From: Nectonema munidae | Lineage: Eukaryota > Nematomorpha > Nectonematoida > Nectonematidae | NCBI GenBank assembly: GCA_030549495.1 | Contig: JAUIRK010000292.1 | Location: forward strand, 248,001 to 312,000 | DNA length: 64,000 nucleotides | Direction of reading: 5' to 3' | Shown here: piece after piece, positions 21,601 to 36,600 of the stretch | Position numbering within the stretch: position 1 is the stretch's first letter | How the letters are laid out: each line of letters starts with the position of its first letter | The notes under the pieces: generated by a model | Told to the model about the DNA's origin: nothing | The model's database searches: none | What the model saw: only the letters and a program-made list of their open reading frames with translations | Made by a program: the position numbers and the translations under genes

Positions 21601-24600
21601 TAAAATAGGTTGTTTAAAAACTCAGTGGTTCCAAAAATTTCCTAACCAAAAATTATCAAAATTTAATTTTTTGTTAGGTCAATTACCTAAAATTTCTTAA
21701 AATGAAGTTTTACTATTAAAAAAGTATTATTTGAATCTTCGAAAATTTTTAGATTTTTATGCCCTTCTATTACACACATTCCCATATGAAATATATCGCT
21801 AAAATTCCTTGAAAGAATTTATTATTAAGCTAGAATGCTTCTAATTGATTAAAAACACGCTTTATCAAGCTAATTGTGATATCTTAGCTGTCATACGAGA
21901 GAACCAATACTGAATAGCATTGTTTTCTCGCAGATATATGGAAAAATTTCTATAAATTACATAGCGACCATTACTAAGTGTATTTTTGATAGCGCATAAT
22001 TTACATAGACTTTGTGAATCTCTAGAAATTTAGTATTAGATAAATTTTTGTGAAAAATCATACAAGTTTATAAAAGAACAGTGATTTTTAAAAAAGTTAA
22101 TTTATGATTTTGAATGAAAGTCTTAGAGCTCCTTTCTAAGTAACTTTTGAATTCAATTAGCGAATCCTATAATAATATTTGCAATATAGAGTCAAAAAAG
22201 AGATACTTCAACAAAAGGTATTTTTAAACTTGAAAATATATTATTCTTCGTATAGAAAATTGAAAGGAACTTCATTTCTTATTTTCTTTATACTTTTGCA
22301 CCAGACTTAATTTGATAGCCATAAAGGCGCATATTCCTCCATTATATGTATCTAGTGTGCAACAAGCGTATTTTACCCATTTTAATGTTAAAAAAGGTTT
22401 AAAAAATTATTTGAATGTTGCAAAATCAAGTCCATACACCTCAACGGATTAAAAACTAATCTGTTAAAATTATAAGATTCAGAATCTCATGTTGATATTC
22501 TATAAACAGACATGATATTGAAGACACCAGAAGTTTAAAATTTTGTAGAAATATTAAAGTCATGGTAACGTTGTCACAAATGAGGAAAGTTGCATACTTC
22601 CCTTATTAACCCATTAAGCCCCAATGTTCCCATTTGGGAACATAAGTAATTTCATCTTCGTCTGCTTTTTTCAATGACTTTGAATATAAATCGTCTGCGT
22701 TTTTTAGATATCGTCTGATTTCTATGCTACTTAATGGGTTAACCTATTAAGTATAATTAGGTTTAATTATATTCAAAGTCATTGAAAAAAAGCTTACTTA
22801 TGTTCCCAAATGCAATCATTGGGACTTAATGGGTTAATGTTATGGAGATTCAAACTACGCTCATATGAATTTGTTTAACTCTTTGACGTTTTTGGCAGGT
22901 TGTATAGCGGTGGAAGCGTAGGATATCTTATTTTAACATTTTATCGAAGTTTATTATTCCTTAACCCTTTGAGGACCAGTAAGTCACCAGTGACCCAAGA
23001 AATGAAAATCGTCTGCTTTGAATATATAAAATTCCATTGAAAAAGAAAGCAGACGAATCCTCTTCAAAATGTTGGTCCTCAAAGGGTTAAGATTAATACT
23101 AACAAAATAAATGAAAAAGCTATAAATGATGAATAGGTATATTATAACCACATAAAACATCAAAACTTAAGTAAAAACATTTGTATTCAAGTAAATATTT
23201 AAGTATCTTTTTTCAACTATCAATTATATTTGAAATACGTGATTATTTATTAGAATTTTACTCACCCAAAAACTCTTAACAAGGGACTTGAAGTTGAGAC
23301 TATTTAAATCTTTCATTGAGTACTTCCAGCTTTTACTTCTTAACATCTTTTCATTGGCGAGTAATACGCATTTACTAGGCAAGAAGTAGTCCAAAAATGG
23401 GGAAAACTTTTTTTCAAATTTTAAAGTAAAGTTTTCGTGATAATTCACATACTCTGTATCCTTTTTGCTGAATGACATCGAAACAATTCTTTCTAAAGAG
23501 ATAAAAAAAGATTAAAAAAATCATCAATTTGTATTGGACATTTCAAAAGTACCTCCGTTTTCGTATTTCGTGTAATGAGTAGAATTCGTTTTGAGATAAA
23601 TTCTGGGAGCGCCTTTGTTGAGGAAATGCATAGACGATATCAACATACCTGCGTTATCCAGCTTCTCTGAAAGTTCAATTGTGTGGCCGTCGGGCAAAGT
23701 AATATTTTTGACACGTCCAAATTTGGAATAGGAGTAAAAGTAAGAAGAGCCTTGATCATCCAAAATACTCGTCAGAAGTTTGGAATTGTCAGCGTACTCC
23801 ATGTCGACTCGGTTGGCAGCACAACTGATGCTCGTTAGTTGGCCAGTGTAGTGGGTCGTTAGATTACACGATGTTTCACCGCCTACTAGAAGTTTGAAGG
23901 GGCGTCCAGAACGGTCTTTGTATATTTCAACGCTCTTTCCATCGGCATCCGTTATCGTTCTCAAGCTTCCAAACTCTGAATTCAGAGTATAAGCAAATTT
24001 GTAAACAAGAAGCTTGGTTAGCAAATTTTTTGTCATGACGTGTTGACCAAACTGATTGAATATGTATCTTTCTTGAGCTTTGATGTCATCGTATACAAAT
24101 TCTTGAAATTTGTTCAACTTTGGATTATCTTGATAGATTTTCCTTATGATCAAGTTTCCTTGATCGAGGAAGAGAAGTTCATTTTGAGACAAAAATGCAA
24201 GACCTATAAATTAAAAAGGAAAAAATGAAAAATGAACAAATCTTAAATTATAATGTTGTAACCTGATGGTGAGTTGAGTTTAGCACCAGAAGCAAATACA
24301 TCATTCTGATTGAAGCACAAACAATCCTGTCTCTGGCAATCACAGAAAACTTCGATTCCTGCAACGGTTTGCATTTCCCCGTCGGAAGAGACCTTTTTAA
24401 TGTAATTTTTAGTTCTGCCATCCGACTCTGTGAAGAACAACTGTCCAGATGGACTGAAGTCGAACGACCTTATTTTAACGCTGGAGTATGTCTTGGAGTT
24501 GCAAAAATTCGAAAGACTGACAAGCAAAATAGCAAATTTGTTCTCGTAAATACGATAAATCTTATCTATATCCAAAATGTACAAAGATTTGTCCACGTGA

Positions 24601-27600
24601 TTGAATTTGATTTCTGTTGGCCATTGAAATTGGGTCTTAAATACAAAATCGTTTTTGAAAAAACTAAATGAGCTATATAATTAAATATATCACTTCATCT
24701 AAAGCATGGACATGATCACAAGAAAGAGGATTTTTGTTTCGCTTAATAGAACTAGAGATCAAATCGTGAACTTGACCTTTTTTATTCAAGTAGCGCACTT
24801 TATTGCCATCAATGAAGTACAGAGTTCCGTTCTCATCAAAAGTGAGTCCTTTCAAAAACTCGATATCAAGGGAAGAATCTCTTGTGCCGAGAGCATTGCA
24901 ATTGACGCACCCAGGTCTCAAAATCAGCTCCCAGTTATTTTCTAAATCGTTGGAATTGATACCTTCCGTCTTCTTAACTTTTATTATCTGCTTTCTCTTC
25001 GTATCGGAAATGTAGAGTTTGTGGTCAATTGGGTTCATGGCAAAGTAGTAATGATAGGGTGCACTCTCTTCGTTCAGTTTCAATATCGTTTTCACACTAT
25101 TTTCTATGGGAGCAGAAATTTTATTGACGTCATAGAATTTGGTGTATTGAGAGTACCTGAGGAAATCATTCTTATGAGATTGTAGTCACCAACATAAATC
25201 GTGGACTGCGAAGTTGTGATGGAAATGGGAGACATGAGAGCTACTTGCAACGCATCTCCGTCACAATCACTACAGTCGATAGGACGCAATTTACCATTTC
25301 CCATGTGTGTCGCTATTTTTGGAGGCAAAGTATTTGTGAAAATACTGTCTCCGTTGCCCTTATGAATAACTCCTAAAAAATATATCATTTAGAAGTGAAT
25401 TAATTAGTTTCAAGTTCAGTAGGAGATATTTAAATGTGATAAAGGTTAAATGCGTTAATGGATTAAAGATACTAACCAAGAGTATGGTTCTATTTAAATT
25501 TTAAAAACTTTCTAAGCAATCTATATCTTAACAGGTGTTGACATTTCACCATTGTTCCGTTATCATCTTTGGCAAGAAAGTGCAATAGAGATACAAAACG
25601 TAGGGAAAAGGAGTAAATTCAAAAATCATTTATGCAAATAATAACACGTTTTAATGTCAATTTGTAATCCAATATAGAAAAAGGACGTCAAATGAGCCTA
25701 TTCAAGAAAATAATAGCTACTTTGAATCATTTAATTAGATTATTTTCCGAACCTTTATTTCAAAAGATTTCTCTTTATTATGTAAAAGAAGTGTGAAATA
25801 CTTTTGTTCTAAGATGATAGGACTAATTGTTTTCTTTTAATTCAACTTTTTGAAAAGGTATAAAGTTTTTTAACATTATGCCTGAGCACTGACAAATATA
25901 CACACTTTGCTATCAAACGCATCTACTTAGTTATTCCATCGTTTTCATGTTATCATAGAGTGGCTAAAGTTGGATACTGGTTTATTTTTAATTTGTGAGA
26001 AATAAAATTATATATTTCCATCTTTGTTTTACAAATAAACCTATTTATTTCTTAAAAAGTATATTCTTTAATTAAGTATTCTTTAATTGAAAGAATAATC
26101 GCAAAAAAACCGAAACTTCATGCACACGTCAATTTGGCCTTACAGATATTTTGAATGAAAAAGGAGTAATTGTTAAAACTATTCTTAAAATCCATTGCTG
26201 AAAAAGTGCAAGTTTGATGTTAGATAGCATTTACCTCGATTTTTCACCGCAATGGTCATGCACTATACACCTGTCTAACTAAATTAAACGTTCTTTCCGT
26301 GCTCTTAACTTGATTTAAGTAAAACAATTTAAGAGAGCTAGCAAAAGATTAATTGCTAGAAAGTTACCTGCTTTATAATTGTATTTGTGGTGATTTTCAA
26401 AATTCCAATCTCCAATTTCGGAAATTCGCATGCTTTGGCCCGCGATATTAACTTTATACTTCAGCCAATAAACATTCGAGCAGTTAGTGTATTCGTAGCC
26501 AATATTGACTAAAAGCAAATCAAATCGTAAAAATAGTTTAACTTAAAAATTATTATCAATGAAAAATCTTAGTTTAATGTAAATTCGAAAATTAGGATTT
26601 TCGTTAAGCGATTCGGTTAAGCTTTACGTTTAGCGGTATTTAAATCATCAAAAATGCAGCTACTGTTTAATAACATATTTTTACTTGAAACAATTGATTC
26701 TCCGTAAACACTTTGTATGTAAGCATTCCTTTTATTCCAATAAAATGTGTAGATGAGATTTTTCTCAGATTCCAATAACTCTTCATAAACTTCGCCTTCA
26801 ACAAATATCTTAAAAAATATATATATATTTCAATTTGAATCCAGTTAACAATGTGAGCTGGCTAAGAAATTTGAGCATATTTGGATTTTTAAATAGTCTC
26901 CCTCTACCATTAACCCATTTAAGACCAAGCAAAGCAGACGATATTTAAAAAAAACGCAGACGATTTATATTCAAAGTCATTGAAAAAAGCAGACAAAGAT
27001 GAAATTACTTATGTTCCAAAATAGGAACATTGGTTGTAAATGGGTTAATTAGATGTTATGTATGAAAAAATAAAGAGAAAAAGGTTATTATTATTATTAT
27101 TATTATTTTGGTATGCAATTCACCTAAATCTTTGAGGCATTCATTTTCAAAATGTAATCTTCTGCTTTTTCCCTATCCATTTAAGACCAAGCAAAGCAGA
27201 CGATTTTAGTAATCCCTATTTAACCCTTTCGTGACCAGAAAAATCAGACGATATTTATTAAAAAGTAGAAGATTCATATACAAAACTATTTGAAAAGCAA
27301 ACGAAGGTAAGATTGTTTATGTATCATATATAAAAAAAGAAGATATAAAATTTCTTGCGGATGAGGATATCCGATACATCTCTAGTAAGAAGTTTAAAAT
27401 TAATAAATCTTCTAAGTAAATTGAAAAAGGTGATTGGGTGAAAAAACTTTGTAAAAATTTTTCACAGAATATGTGTTTTTGGATATTATTATCTAGACTC
27501 TAGAAAACTATGTATGCCATTTTAATTTTAGATAATAAAAATTAACAGAATCTAAAATAATAATTTTTAATGTTGTTAAGATTTTTTATAAAAAGAAATA

Positions 27601-30600
27601 AGGAAGGTATCAAATTTATAGAGACCCAAGATGGAAGTTCATTCATCCAAGTCAGATGAGCTTTTTCACGCATTTCAGTAATGGGAGAGGAAAAAATTAG
27701 CGTACAAGATGAGCTCTTAGTGATGCATACGACGTATTCAAAAGTTTAAAAGGTGACGAATAGACAAATTAGTTAAAATAATAACTTCAAAAGAATTTGG
27801 AAACTTGCAAAACAAAATTTCATGGGAAACTATGACATTAAATTTGATTTCAAATGACTTAATTAAGAACTAATTTTTTAATTCATGTTTGCAAAATAAA
27901 AAGATACTCTAACCAAAATTCTAGTTTGGAATTATGTAAAAATTTCTCTCCCCTGAATGAAAAACCCATGGTATACGGAAAAAATATAAAAAATACCTTA
28001 ATACGAACAAAAAGAAGGTTATTAGGAAGAGAATCGTGGAGTAATTGGATATGGATGCTAGGCCAGAAGCCGTTGACTTGCCTGGAAGAGTAGACAAGAT
28101 TGAGATTCGTATCGTCGATCAAAAACTTTTGTGTGATTCCCTAAAATTTTAAGATGAAGTATATCAAGACAATTTAAAGGGCATTTTCTCCAATTTTAAT
28201 TACTTGGTAGTTTTGGAGTAGCATTTCTTTTTCAGCTTCAGTCGAGAAAGATGACATGATCGTTGGCTTAATGAGTGAAACATTGAACGTTTTGATGCTG
28301 CAAATGATTTTCTTTGCCATTTCAAGCTCATGGTATTCTTCCTCTACAAAGTTCGGCATGATGGAGTCATCAATCACCAAAAACTGATTTTTTAAAGTGA
28401 AAACAGGAGTTATCTTCTCTCGATACAATGACTTTTGAAAAGAAAGTTCAATCAAAGCATCTCCATTGACTAATATGTCAAATCTGAAATCAGTTAATAT
28501 GCATTTGTATATATATATTGGTAGGCATCAGCACCATTCAAATCAAATTCTCGTTTAGCAAGAATGAGTTTGGATACAAGTCCAACTCGAACACACATAA
28601 GAACATCGCGATGCAGTGCGACTCTCAAAAAAGTAAATAAATAGTCGTCTTAAAAATAGCGCTCTCTTAAGGTCTAAACAAGAATTTGGTTTTAAAAATA
28701 AGTCGGTTTAACAAGGACATGAAACAAAAGTTTTATGAAAATTATAGTTAACATTAAGTTTATAGTTGAAACATTTATTAAGTTATTAGTTGAAACATTT
28801 TAAGTAAAAAAAGACAAAAATAAATTTAGCCACTCAAAGGCTTAAGAAATGCGAGTTGTAACAGGAAATGGCTGGAAATTGTTCAAAACAAGACCTTTTT
28901 TAAACGTTAACAGTGGAAAGCATCGTTTCTACTTCGCGTATATATTATATATATACAGTAAGTAACGTGGCTAGACATTTTTATTTGGAGGAGCTAAGTG
29001 GGGCACTACTGTGTTTGTTTGCCTCCATGCTATGACTAAATTTGAAGTAATGAATAACAAATCTACTCTTAGTGCTTATGAGCTTCTTCATCTCCTTGTA
29101 TCTTTCCATTTATTGTTCATATTTTTAATTTTCTTTCCGCAAACAACGAGCGATTTTTTATTTTAAATTTGTTTTCTTACTATCACAGGTAGAAATGACA
29201 TCTGCTAGAATTTACATATTGTCATTGATATTTCATTTTTTAATTTTTTTGATGGTGGGTTGCGAGTTCCACCCAATTTGCGTTATAGTGAGCTCTGTCA
29301 GTATATATATATATATAAGGTATGAAGATGCTAGAAAGATGAAACAGCAAATAATTACTTTCCATCATTTCTTGTGAAAACATATCCAAACGCAGGCTTC
29401 CGTCGTATGCTCACTCTAACGCCATTCAAGGCCTGGCCTTTTGAATCCACCACTATTCCTTTTATCACGCACACTGAACTAAAGAAAAAAAAGTATTGAC
29501 ACGAACAGGTAAAATCAAAAGCTTCATTTCAGCATCTGAGGACGTACTTAGAAGTGAAAAACTTGGGAATCGCGTAATTTTGGACACTTCCATCCTCGAT
29601 CAGAAATTTGACTTTTGAAAAGAATGAGCTGAGGACAGATGGCGCTTGCTTGCTCAGAAGAATCTCTAGGGGGTTTGGGGATGTTTTGCAGAAGAGTGAG
29701 TTTTTGCAATGACTCGACTCACAACACTCACTATCTTGGCAATCAATGAATCCGTCTAAAACATTCAAAATAATCTCTCGATTCAGTAATTTCACACCAT
29801 ACAAAAGCTTTGTATTAATTTGGAAAAAAGTTATTGACACAAAGAGAAATAGAAAAAAAACTAAATTAGATTCTTTTTAAAAATAAGTTTCTAAACTTTT
29901 TAATATACTTTTTTTTAACTTTCGGATATACCGAATTTTTAGGCGCGACCTGGTATACACTATTGACTATAATGTTTTTTTCCCGCTTTCAGACAATTTT
30001 TGTTCCCGAGAATATATTTGCTTCGCAGAAATGATCAATTTTTCATTTGGTTGCATAATTGTAAAATTTATTTTATTTGATATATTTGATTTATATCGTT
30101 AAAAACACATTGATCTAAGAATGCTTTTCTGCACTTTAATACTTTCTTTCTCACATGATATATACGAAATGAATATGATTAAAGAAACTTCCATACTATT
30201 TATCTTAACCCATTAAGTACCATAGAAATCAGACGATATTTAAAAAAACGCAGACGATTTATATTCAAAGTCATTGAAAAAAGCAGACGAAGATGAAATT
30301 ACTTATGTTCCCAAATGGGAACATTGAGACTTAATGGGTTAATTAACATTCTTTCGATCAAAAAATATATATTTCAAAAAATTATTTTTTAACAAATTAG
30401 ATTTTTGTCACAATCATAAATGCCTGTCATTTATTTTTTATATTCATTTTTGTTACTTTGCAATCACAATAAATTTGTTATTGGAAATATACTTTTTGTC
30501 CCTATCTCGAATTTTTTCTTGCTCAAATTTTTGAAGCAAGATCAAAAAATAATTGATTCTCGGGAACCCCTAAAATAATAATTTTCTAGAAAAATTTCTG

Positions 30601-33600
30601 TGAAAATAAAAAAAATTAGGGTTTAATCTAGTAGACTGAATAACTCATAAAGTAAAGCGTAAAATGCTCTCACTTAAGTAACCCTATTTGCAAGAAGGAT
30701 ATGTGCATCGTGGCTTAGAGAGAATTTAAGCTGAGAGTCAAATATAAAGCGAATGATGTGGCATTCTTGAAATTTTATTCTATGAACAATAATAAATTTG
30801 TAGGTATGATAAATATAATTAATCGTATTCATCATTTTTATATTTTTATTTGTGTTCAAAATTTTCAATGTCACTGAGAACGAAAATAAGTAATAACTCA
30901 CATTTTACTTAATTGAACCGCAATCTATTTAATTATCAACAAAAAATTGAAACTAAATATTTATAGCAATTAATTTTAACATTTTGTGCGTCGACATTAT
31001 ATTTGTCGTTATTTAGTCTTCCTATCATTTGCTTTCTGAATGGAAAAGCTATTCCATAGCACTCACATCTATCTGTATCAATTAAATGAAATATGAAGGA
31101 AATTGATAAATGAAAAAGTGAAGTAAAGATTGAAAAGCGATGGAAACGAGAAGACATATATAAGCAGCAGCAGCTACCTTTGTCGTTGTCAATTTCATCG
31201 GAGCAATCATTTTCTAATTGAAGCGCACAACTCTTTCCTGTCCAGAAAGCATTGCACTTACACTTCCACTCGCCTTTCTCGAAAACACACACCCCATTTT
31301 TATTGCACTTGTCAACGCAGGCTTCTGAAAAGAGAGTGAGAAGAATAAAATGGTGAACACAAAATAAAGACAGTTCAGCTCCTTACCTAATAGACAGAAC
31401 TTTCCATTCCACCCTTTGTGGCACATGCAACTTCCATTTGTGCAAAAGCCGTGCATCAAGCATCTTGGATCACACGCCTTCACATCACAAGATTTACCCG
31501 TCCAGCCTCCTTTGCATCTGCACAGAGAATCAACACAAACTCCATTTTCTCCACAATTGAAAGGGCACGTTTCTACAAATTTTAAAATAATTCGATAGCG
31601 AAATAGAAAATGTGTATAGAATGGTCGTATGATTATTATTGAAACAAATGAAGACTTTAAAAATTCAATAATAATAATAATAGAATAACAAATCAAATTT
31701 TCATTGTGCAATATTTTGGTTTAAAGAACCTCTTTCCAATATAAATTTACAAGAATAAAGTGAAATTCTCTGTCAGTTATATTAAAGATAGAGAGAATAA
31801 GAGAGTATGGACTTTTTGTTGTTTTAAAATTGAGCTACAAAAAGTTATTGTAATACAAATAATAAACGAAGTTGCCTTTTTAATTAAAATCACATGAATT
31901 CATTTATTTTGAGTTGAATCCACTTGAAACCTTCATCTTAATTATGATTTTTCGATCTTAAAAGATTACTTTTTATAATTATTAATAAATAAATTTAGTT
32001 AGTCAAATAGTTATTAATAAGTAGAATATTTAGTCACCGGAGCGACCTTAAAGAAAAAATTAAACCTCACTTGAAGAAATTTCCTTTTCCGTTAAGTAAT
32101 TGTCCATCTTTGAAATTTCATAGTATTTTGTAAATGAATTTTAAAATATCCAAAAATATTTAGAAGGATTTGATTCAAGTGGATTAAATTGAAAAGCCGC
32201 AAATTTAAGTTTTAATTGACAAAACTTAAAAAATAAGACATTTAATCATGAAAAAGGCCTAAAATCAAAAAATCCTGATTACAATGAAGAATTAATGCGG
32301 ATTCAACTCAATAAAAGTGATTCATGTGGATTGAAGTAGATTTAATTAGTCATGCACAAAATATTACCCAATAAAAATTTCTTAGATTATTATAATTATT
32401 TTTATTGAATATTGGAAGAAGAGAATGTGAAGAATGGGGAGTTACGTCTTTCGCAGTTGATCCCACTCCAACCTTCGTCACAAAAACAGGAAGAGTTGAG
32501 GTAAGTGCCATGTCCAAAACAAGGGCTGTCGCACGACAGAGATCGCAAAGTTTGTGAAGAACAGTTAGGTCCGAAAAAGCCCGAGAAACACAAGCACTCG
32601 CCATCTACGCATTTGCCATGATCAGAGCAAGAAGAATCTTCACAATCTCCTGAAAAAGGAATTCAAAATTTCATGCACCTTCTCAATTCATTAGCATCTT
32701 TTGGAAGATGTAAACTTCATAATACCTCACAAAAGAGCCTGCTCAAATTCTAACAAATGCTAGAAACGGTGAACGAACCAATATAATAATAATCCCCCCT
32801 CCTGACATTATTCTCTCTGGACAAAAAAATCAAATGAAGTTATCAAAAAAAGTTTCATGCGATTGCTTTCAAATAATTTGGATGCTCCATTATGAACAAA
32901 AGACTCGATCATTGTAATCGTCGTTATGCATTAATTTAACCTATCAAGTTAGGAGCCTAAAAGTATGTTTTGTTCAGGAAAAAAGGAATTACTACACATG
33001 CGATTTGTGAAGAAATAGGACAAAACATGAAAAATGGATCAAGGAAAGCGCTCTTACTTTCATTGCAGGCATCGCCTTTGAAGCCTTGGAAACACTTGCA
33101 CTCGCCATTGACGCAACTTCCATGACCGCTACAGTTTTCAGGGATGCACACCCGTCCATCGAATTCACACTCATCCCCCTTCCAGCCGGGATCGCAGTGA
33201 CACTTTCCTTTGAAGTAGATCCCTCGCTCACTACAAAGTACGGGGCAGGAGGCTATACAAAAGAAACTTTGTATAGAGTCTAGCGTTGAAACTAGAAACA
33301 TTGAAAAATCTGATGTTCAAGTTATTTTTAAAATACACAAAGTTACCAAAAACGATACAATCATATGTGTTTGCTCATGGAGAGTAAATTCTTTAAAACA
33401 CTTGAGAAATCCAATAAACTCTTGTTCTGGTATAGTAGAAGCAAATTAAAATGTCCCTTCTGTAAAATGTCCTTTCTGATTCACTGCTTTTTGTCTTTTG
33501 TGTCACAGAATATAATTCATCAAGACTTTCAGTATATTTTTTTAGCTTTATAAATCCTAAAATCTATAGTAATTTATTGCTTAATAGAATTTAGATTTCT

Positions 33601-36600
33601 TTTTTTAATCAACAAAAATTGCAGTGTACACGAATTTCAAAACAGGAACCCGAGTCTAATAGGAACGCATACTTTTATTATTATGAGTTAAGATATATAA
33701 AAGGAAAAATGAAATATCTAAAAAAGGAAAATTGATATTCAGAAAGAAGTTATCACAAAAACTTCTCAAAACGTGTTCATGAATTAGAATTAATAATAAA
33801 GGATCGTAAAATTATTGTAATATTGATTTGGAATCTTAGATTAAAAAAAGTGATTTCTCTGATCTTTTGAATTTTATACATTTTGATGCAGATCAGTATT
33901 AAGTATAGTTTATAGTAAAAATAAAGTTATACTTTCAGAGCAATCAACTCCACTGTAATTAGGCAAGCATTGGCACACAGACTTCACACATTTTCCATTA
34001 TTGTTGCAGTTGTTGAGGCAGGTGGTATCAATGTCTTTCACAAGTTTCAGGTAAAAATTAACTTTTTGCAGGGAGTCTCCATCGTTGTAAGTGAAAATGA
34101 ACCAATCGCCTGCATCCAGGTATTGCAGAAAAATCTTGGAAGTCTCTTTCTACAAAATGGAAGAGGATTAGGAATGGAAGTTTGAATGGATATTTTTGCA
34201 AGATACCTTATTGTAGAGATCAGGCAATTCTACTTTTAGCACTTCTAAAAAGTCGTACTGAGTGTGTGTCGGAGTTAGGCCTTTCCTGATGTACACCCCT
34301 GAAATAAAAGAATTAATCAACAAAAATAGAGCAAAAGATTTTAAAGGAATGCGCTTATTTGTAGAAAATTCTAGGTACATACCGTTAATTTATATTAGCA
34401 ATAAAGAAGAAAAAAATAAATGAATGTTCATATTTTTTATGAAAATATTATATATTATTTTAAGGATATTCTTCTTTATTTTTAACACTAAATGACTAGT
34501 TTTATAATAAATAAATTAAATTAGTAAAAAAAAATCGTTTGGAGACCTACATTTTTTTCAAAGTGCGGCCCGCCTCAAAAAAGCGTAGACAAATCCATGA
34601 TCTAAATGATAGGCCATGGTGATTCACAGTATAGCGTTTACTTTCGCACCCAAGATTAGCATAAAATTGCTCTAATTGTGTACAATATAGGTTTGATACA
34701 AAACCACGTGGGTAACAAATCTTTTATCGAATTGATATTACCGATAATAGCTTCTTTATAGAGAGTGAAATTAAAAACGAGATATTGAGGCAGTAGAATT
34801 GAGAGTTTGAGCTGCCAAGTCTGAAAAGGAGGAATGTGTTCTGTGAAGGCGTCATTGAGTTGCACGCTTTTGACATCTGCGGTGCTGCTTTTCCTCTTAT
34901 ATGCATTTTCACTGTAGACCGAGTTGACTGAGGTGAACGCGTTAGAAGAAAAGGAACTAGGGTATTCGACACTGGGAATGAAGATTTTGTCGGAAGAAAC
35001 TGACGTGAACACCTGACTCCACTTTTTGCCAGAGTATCCGACATTATACGCTAAAGAGAGAGAGCAAGAGTGAAAACTTATCAAAGAAAGGATAGGAAAA
35101 GAAAAAGAGCGTCCTTCTTACCTAAGAGATATGAAATTATTCCCACGGAAATGATCGAGAAGAACGCTAGAAACAAGGACACACATTTCCAATTGCATTT
35201 ACTGTTCAGCTTGCGTGATAGGCTACTGCAAAATAAAAAACTTATCATCATAAAGCATACAATCATATACGCATTTACCACTTTATTTTATTCGTACTAC
35301 AAGGACTAAGGATGAATGTTATGAAACGAATTGATCTAAGTCAGGGATGGGCAAACTTTTTTACCCGACGACCCCTTCATAGAACATTTGTCTTCACATC
35401 GACTCACACCCCTCATAGAAATGTTTTAAAAAAACATTAATCAATGTCCAACAATTAAGAGAAAAATACAAACCAAAAATCTTTCATATATCCTATACTA
35501 TACAATGTCTTAAGCTATGTTTTAAAAGAAAAACGAGATTTATTTCTACTATAAAGTAAAAAAAGCATAGCACAATTTGGTAAGTGTCTATCTTATCGAC
35601 CCCTAAAGATCTGTTATCGACCCCCAGGATATTGATGACTTTGCCGACCCCTGAGTGAATAAAGTTTTAATATAGATTTGAGTTCTTGAGAGTTTCTGAG
35701 TTATAATGCTTTTGAAGTCCGTATGTTTTTGAGAAGATCATTATCGAAAAACAACTGATATTCTTCAATGCTTTACTGTAAATAGTTTCGCTCAAAATTA
35801 AGTTTTAAAAATTCTTTTCAGGTTAAGTATCACATATGGTTTTCATTATTCAAATAATCTTTTCATTTGCAGAGCTTTCTCGCGCATTTTATTGTTCTTG
35901 CAGACTCGTACAACTAAAAATACTTACACCAATTTGAGATTAGTGTTTTAGTTATAATTTCAAAAAAATAGTAACAAATAAAGATGAATTTATATTTTAA
36001 AAAATTCCAATGAAAAACTAATTCATAGTGGCCGATTTTGCCAAAAAATAACGCTTCGGATATTACCTTGGCCTACTAGGAGGATTATCGTGTTCAGAAA
36101 GCTCATTTAAATCTTAAACCTACTATAAGACAGGTGGGCAAAATGCGATCTGAAAACAAGTTTTAACAGACCGTCATTGCATTTAACTCAACAAATGTTT
36201 TGAAGTCATATATAAATAATACAAAATATTCCCTATATCTTTTTCCACAGGTTGATGTAAGCCAAGGTTTTATGAGATTATCTGAAGTATTAAACTGTTT
36301 GAAGTAAGCTCATCATCATCATGAAATCGTTTCTTTGCCGAAAAAATTAATTTTAAATTACAAACAAAATAATGCAATTTATAGTGAAATGAAAAAATTA
36401 ATGATTAATGAATTATTATTTATCACAACGAGATACGCGACAAAAATATTTTCGAAACCCCTTCTAACTACAAGCAATGCTTCCTATTGTTGCATCACAG
36501 GAATGAAGCATAATAATATTTTAAAGATTCAGAAATTATGAGAGAAATTTTTGTTGATTGCAGAAAATTTATTCGATGAATTAAAAAAACTAAACTTTGA

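Larger units (their letters stand above)
21277..23265 (-). other. Teneurin intron carrying three MITEs
   Basis: A 2-kb intron. The MITEs at 22606, 22739 and 22961 are listed separately; the remainder is A/T-rich with no recognised feature. Confidence 0.6.

Noticed and set aside
24636-24665. A 30-nt intron ending at ctcatttag between teneurin exons 20 and 21
   Set aside because: It shifts the frame into a stop. The acceptor at tatttaag gives a 58-nt intron and the expected protein.
24369-24945. Plus-strand open frames opposite the NHL exons
   Set aside because: Antisense shadows of teneurin exons 20 and 21.
27085-27110. (TTA)n run read as a repeat boundary of the nearby MITEs
   Set aside because: Ordinary microsatellite lying between two MITE copies, not part of either.
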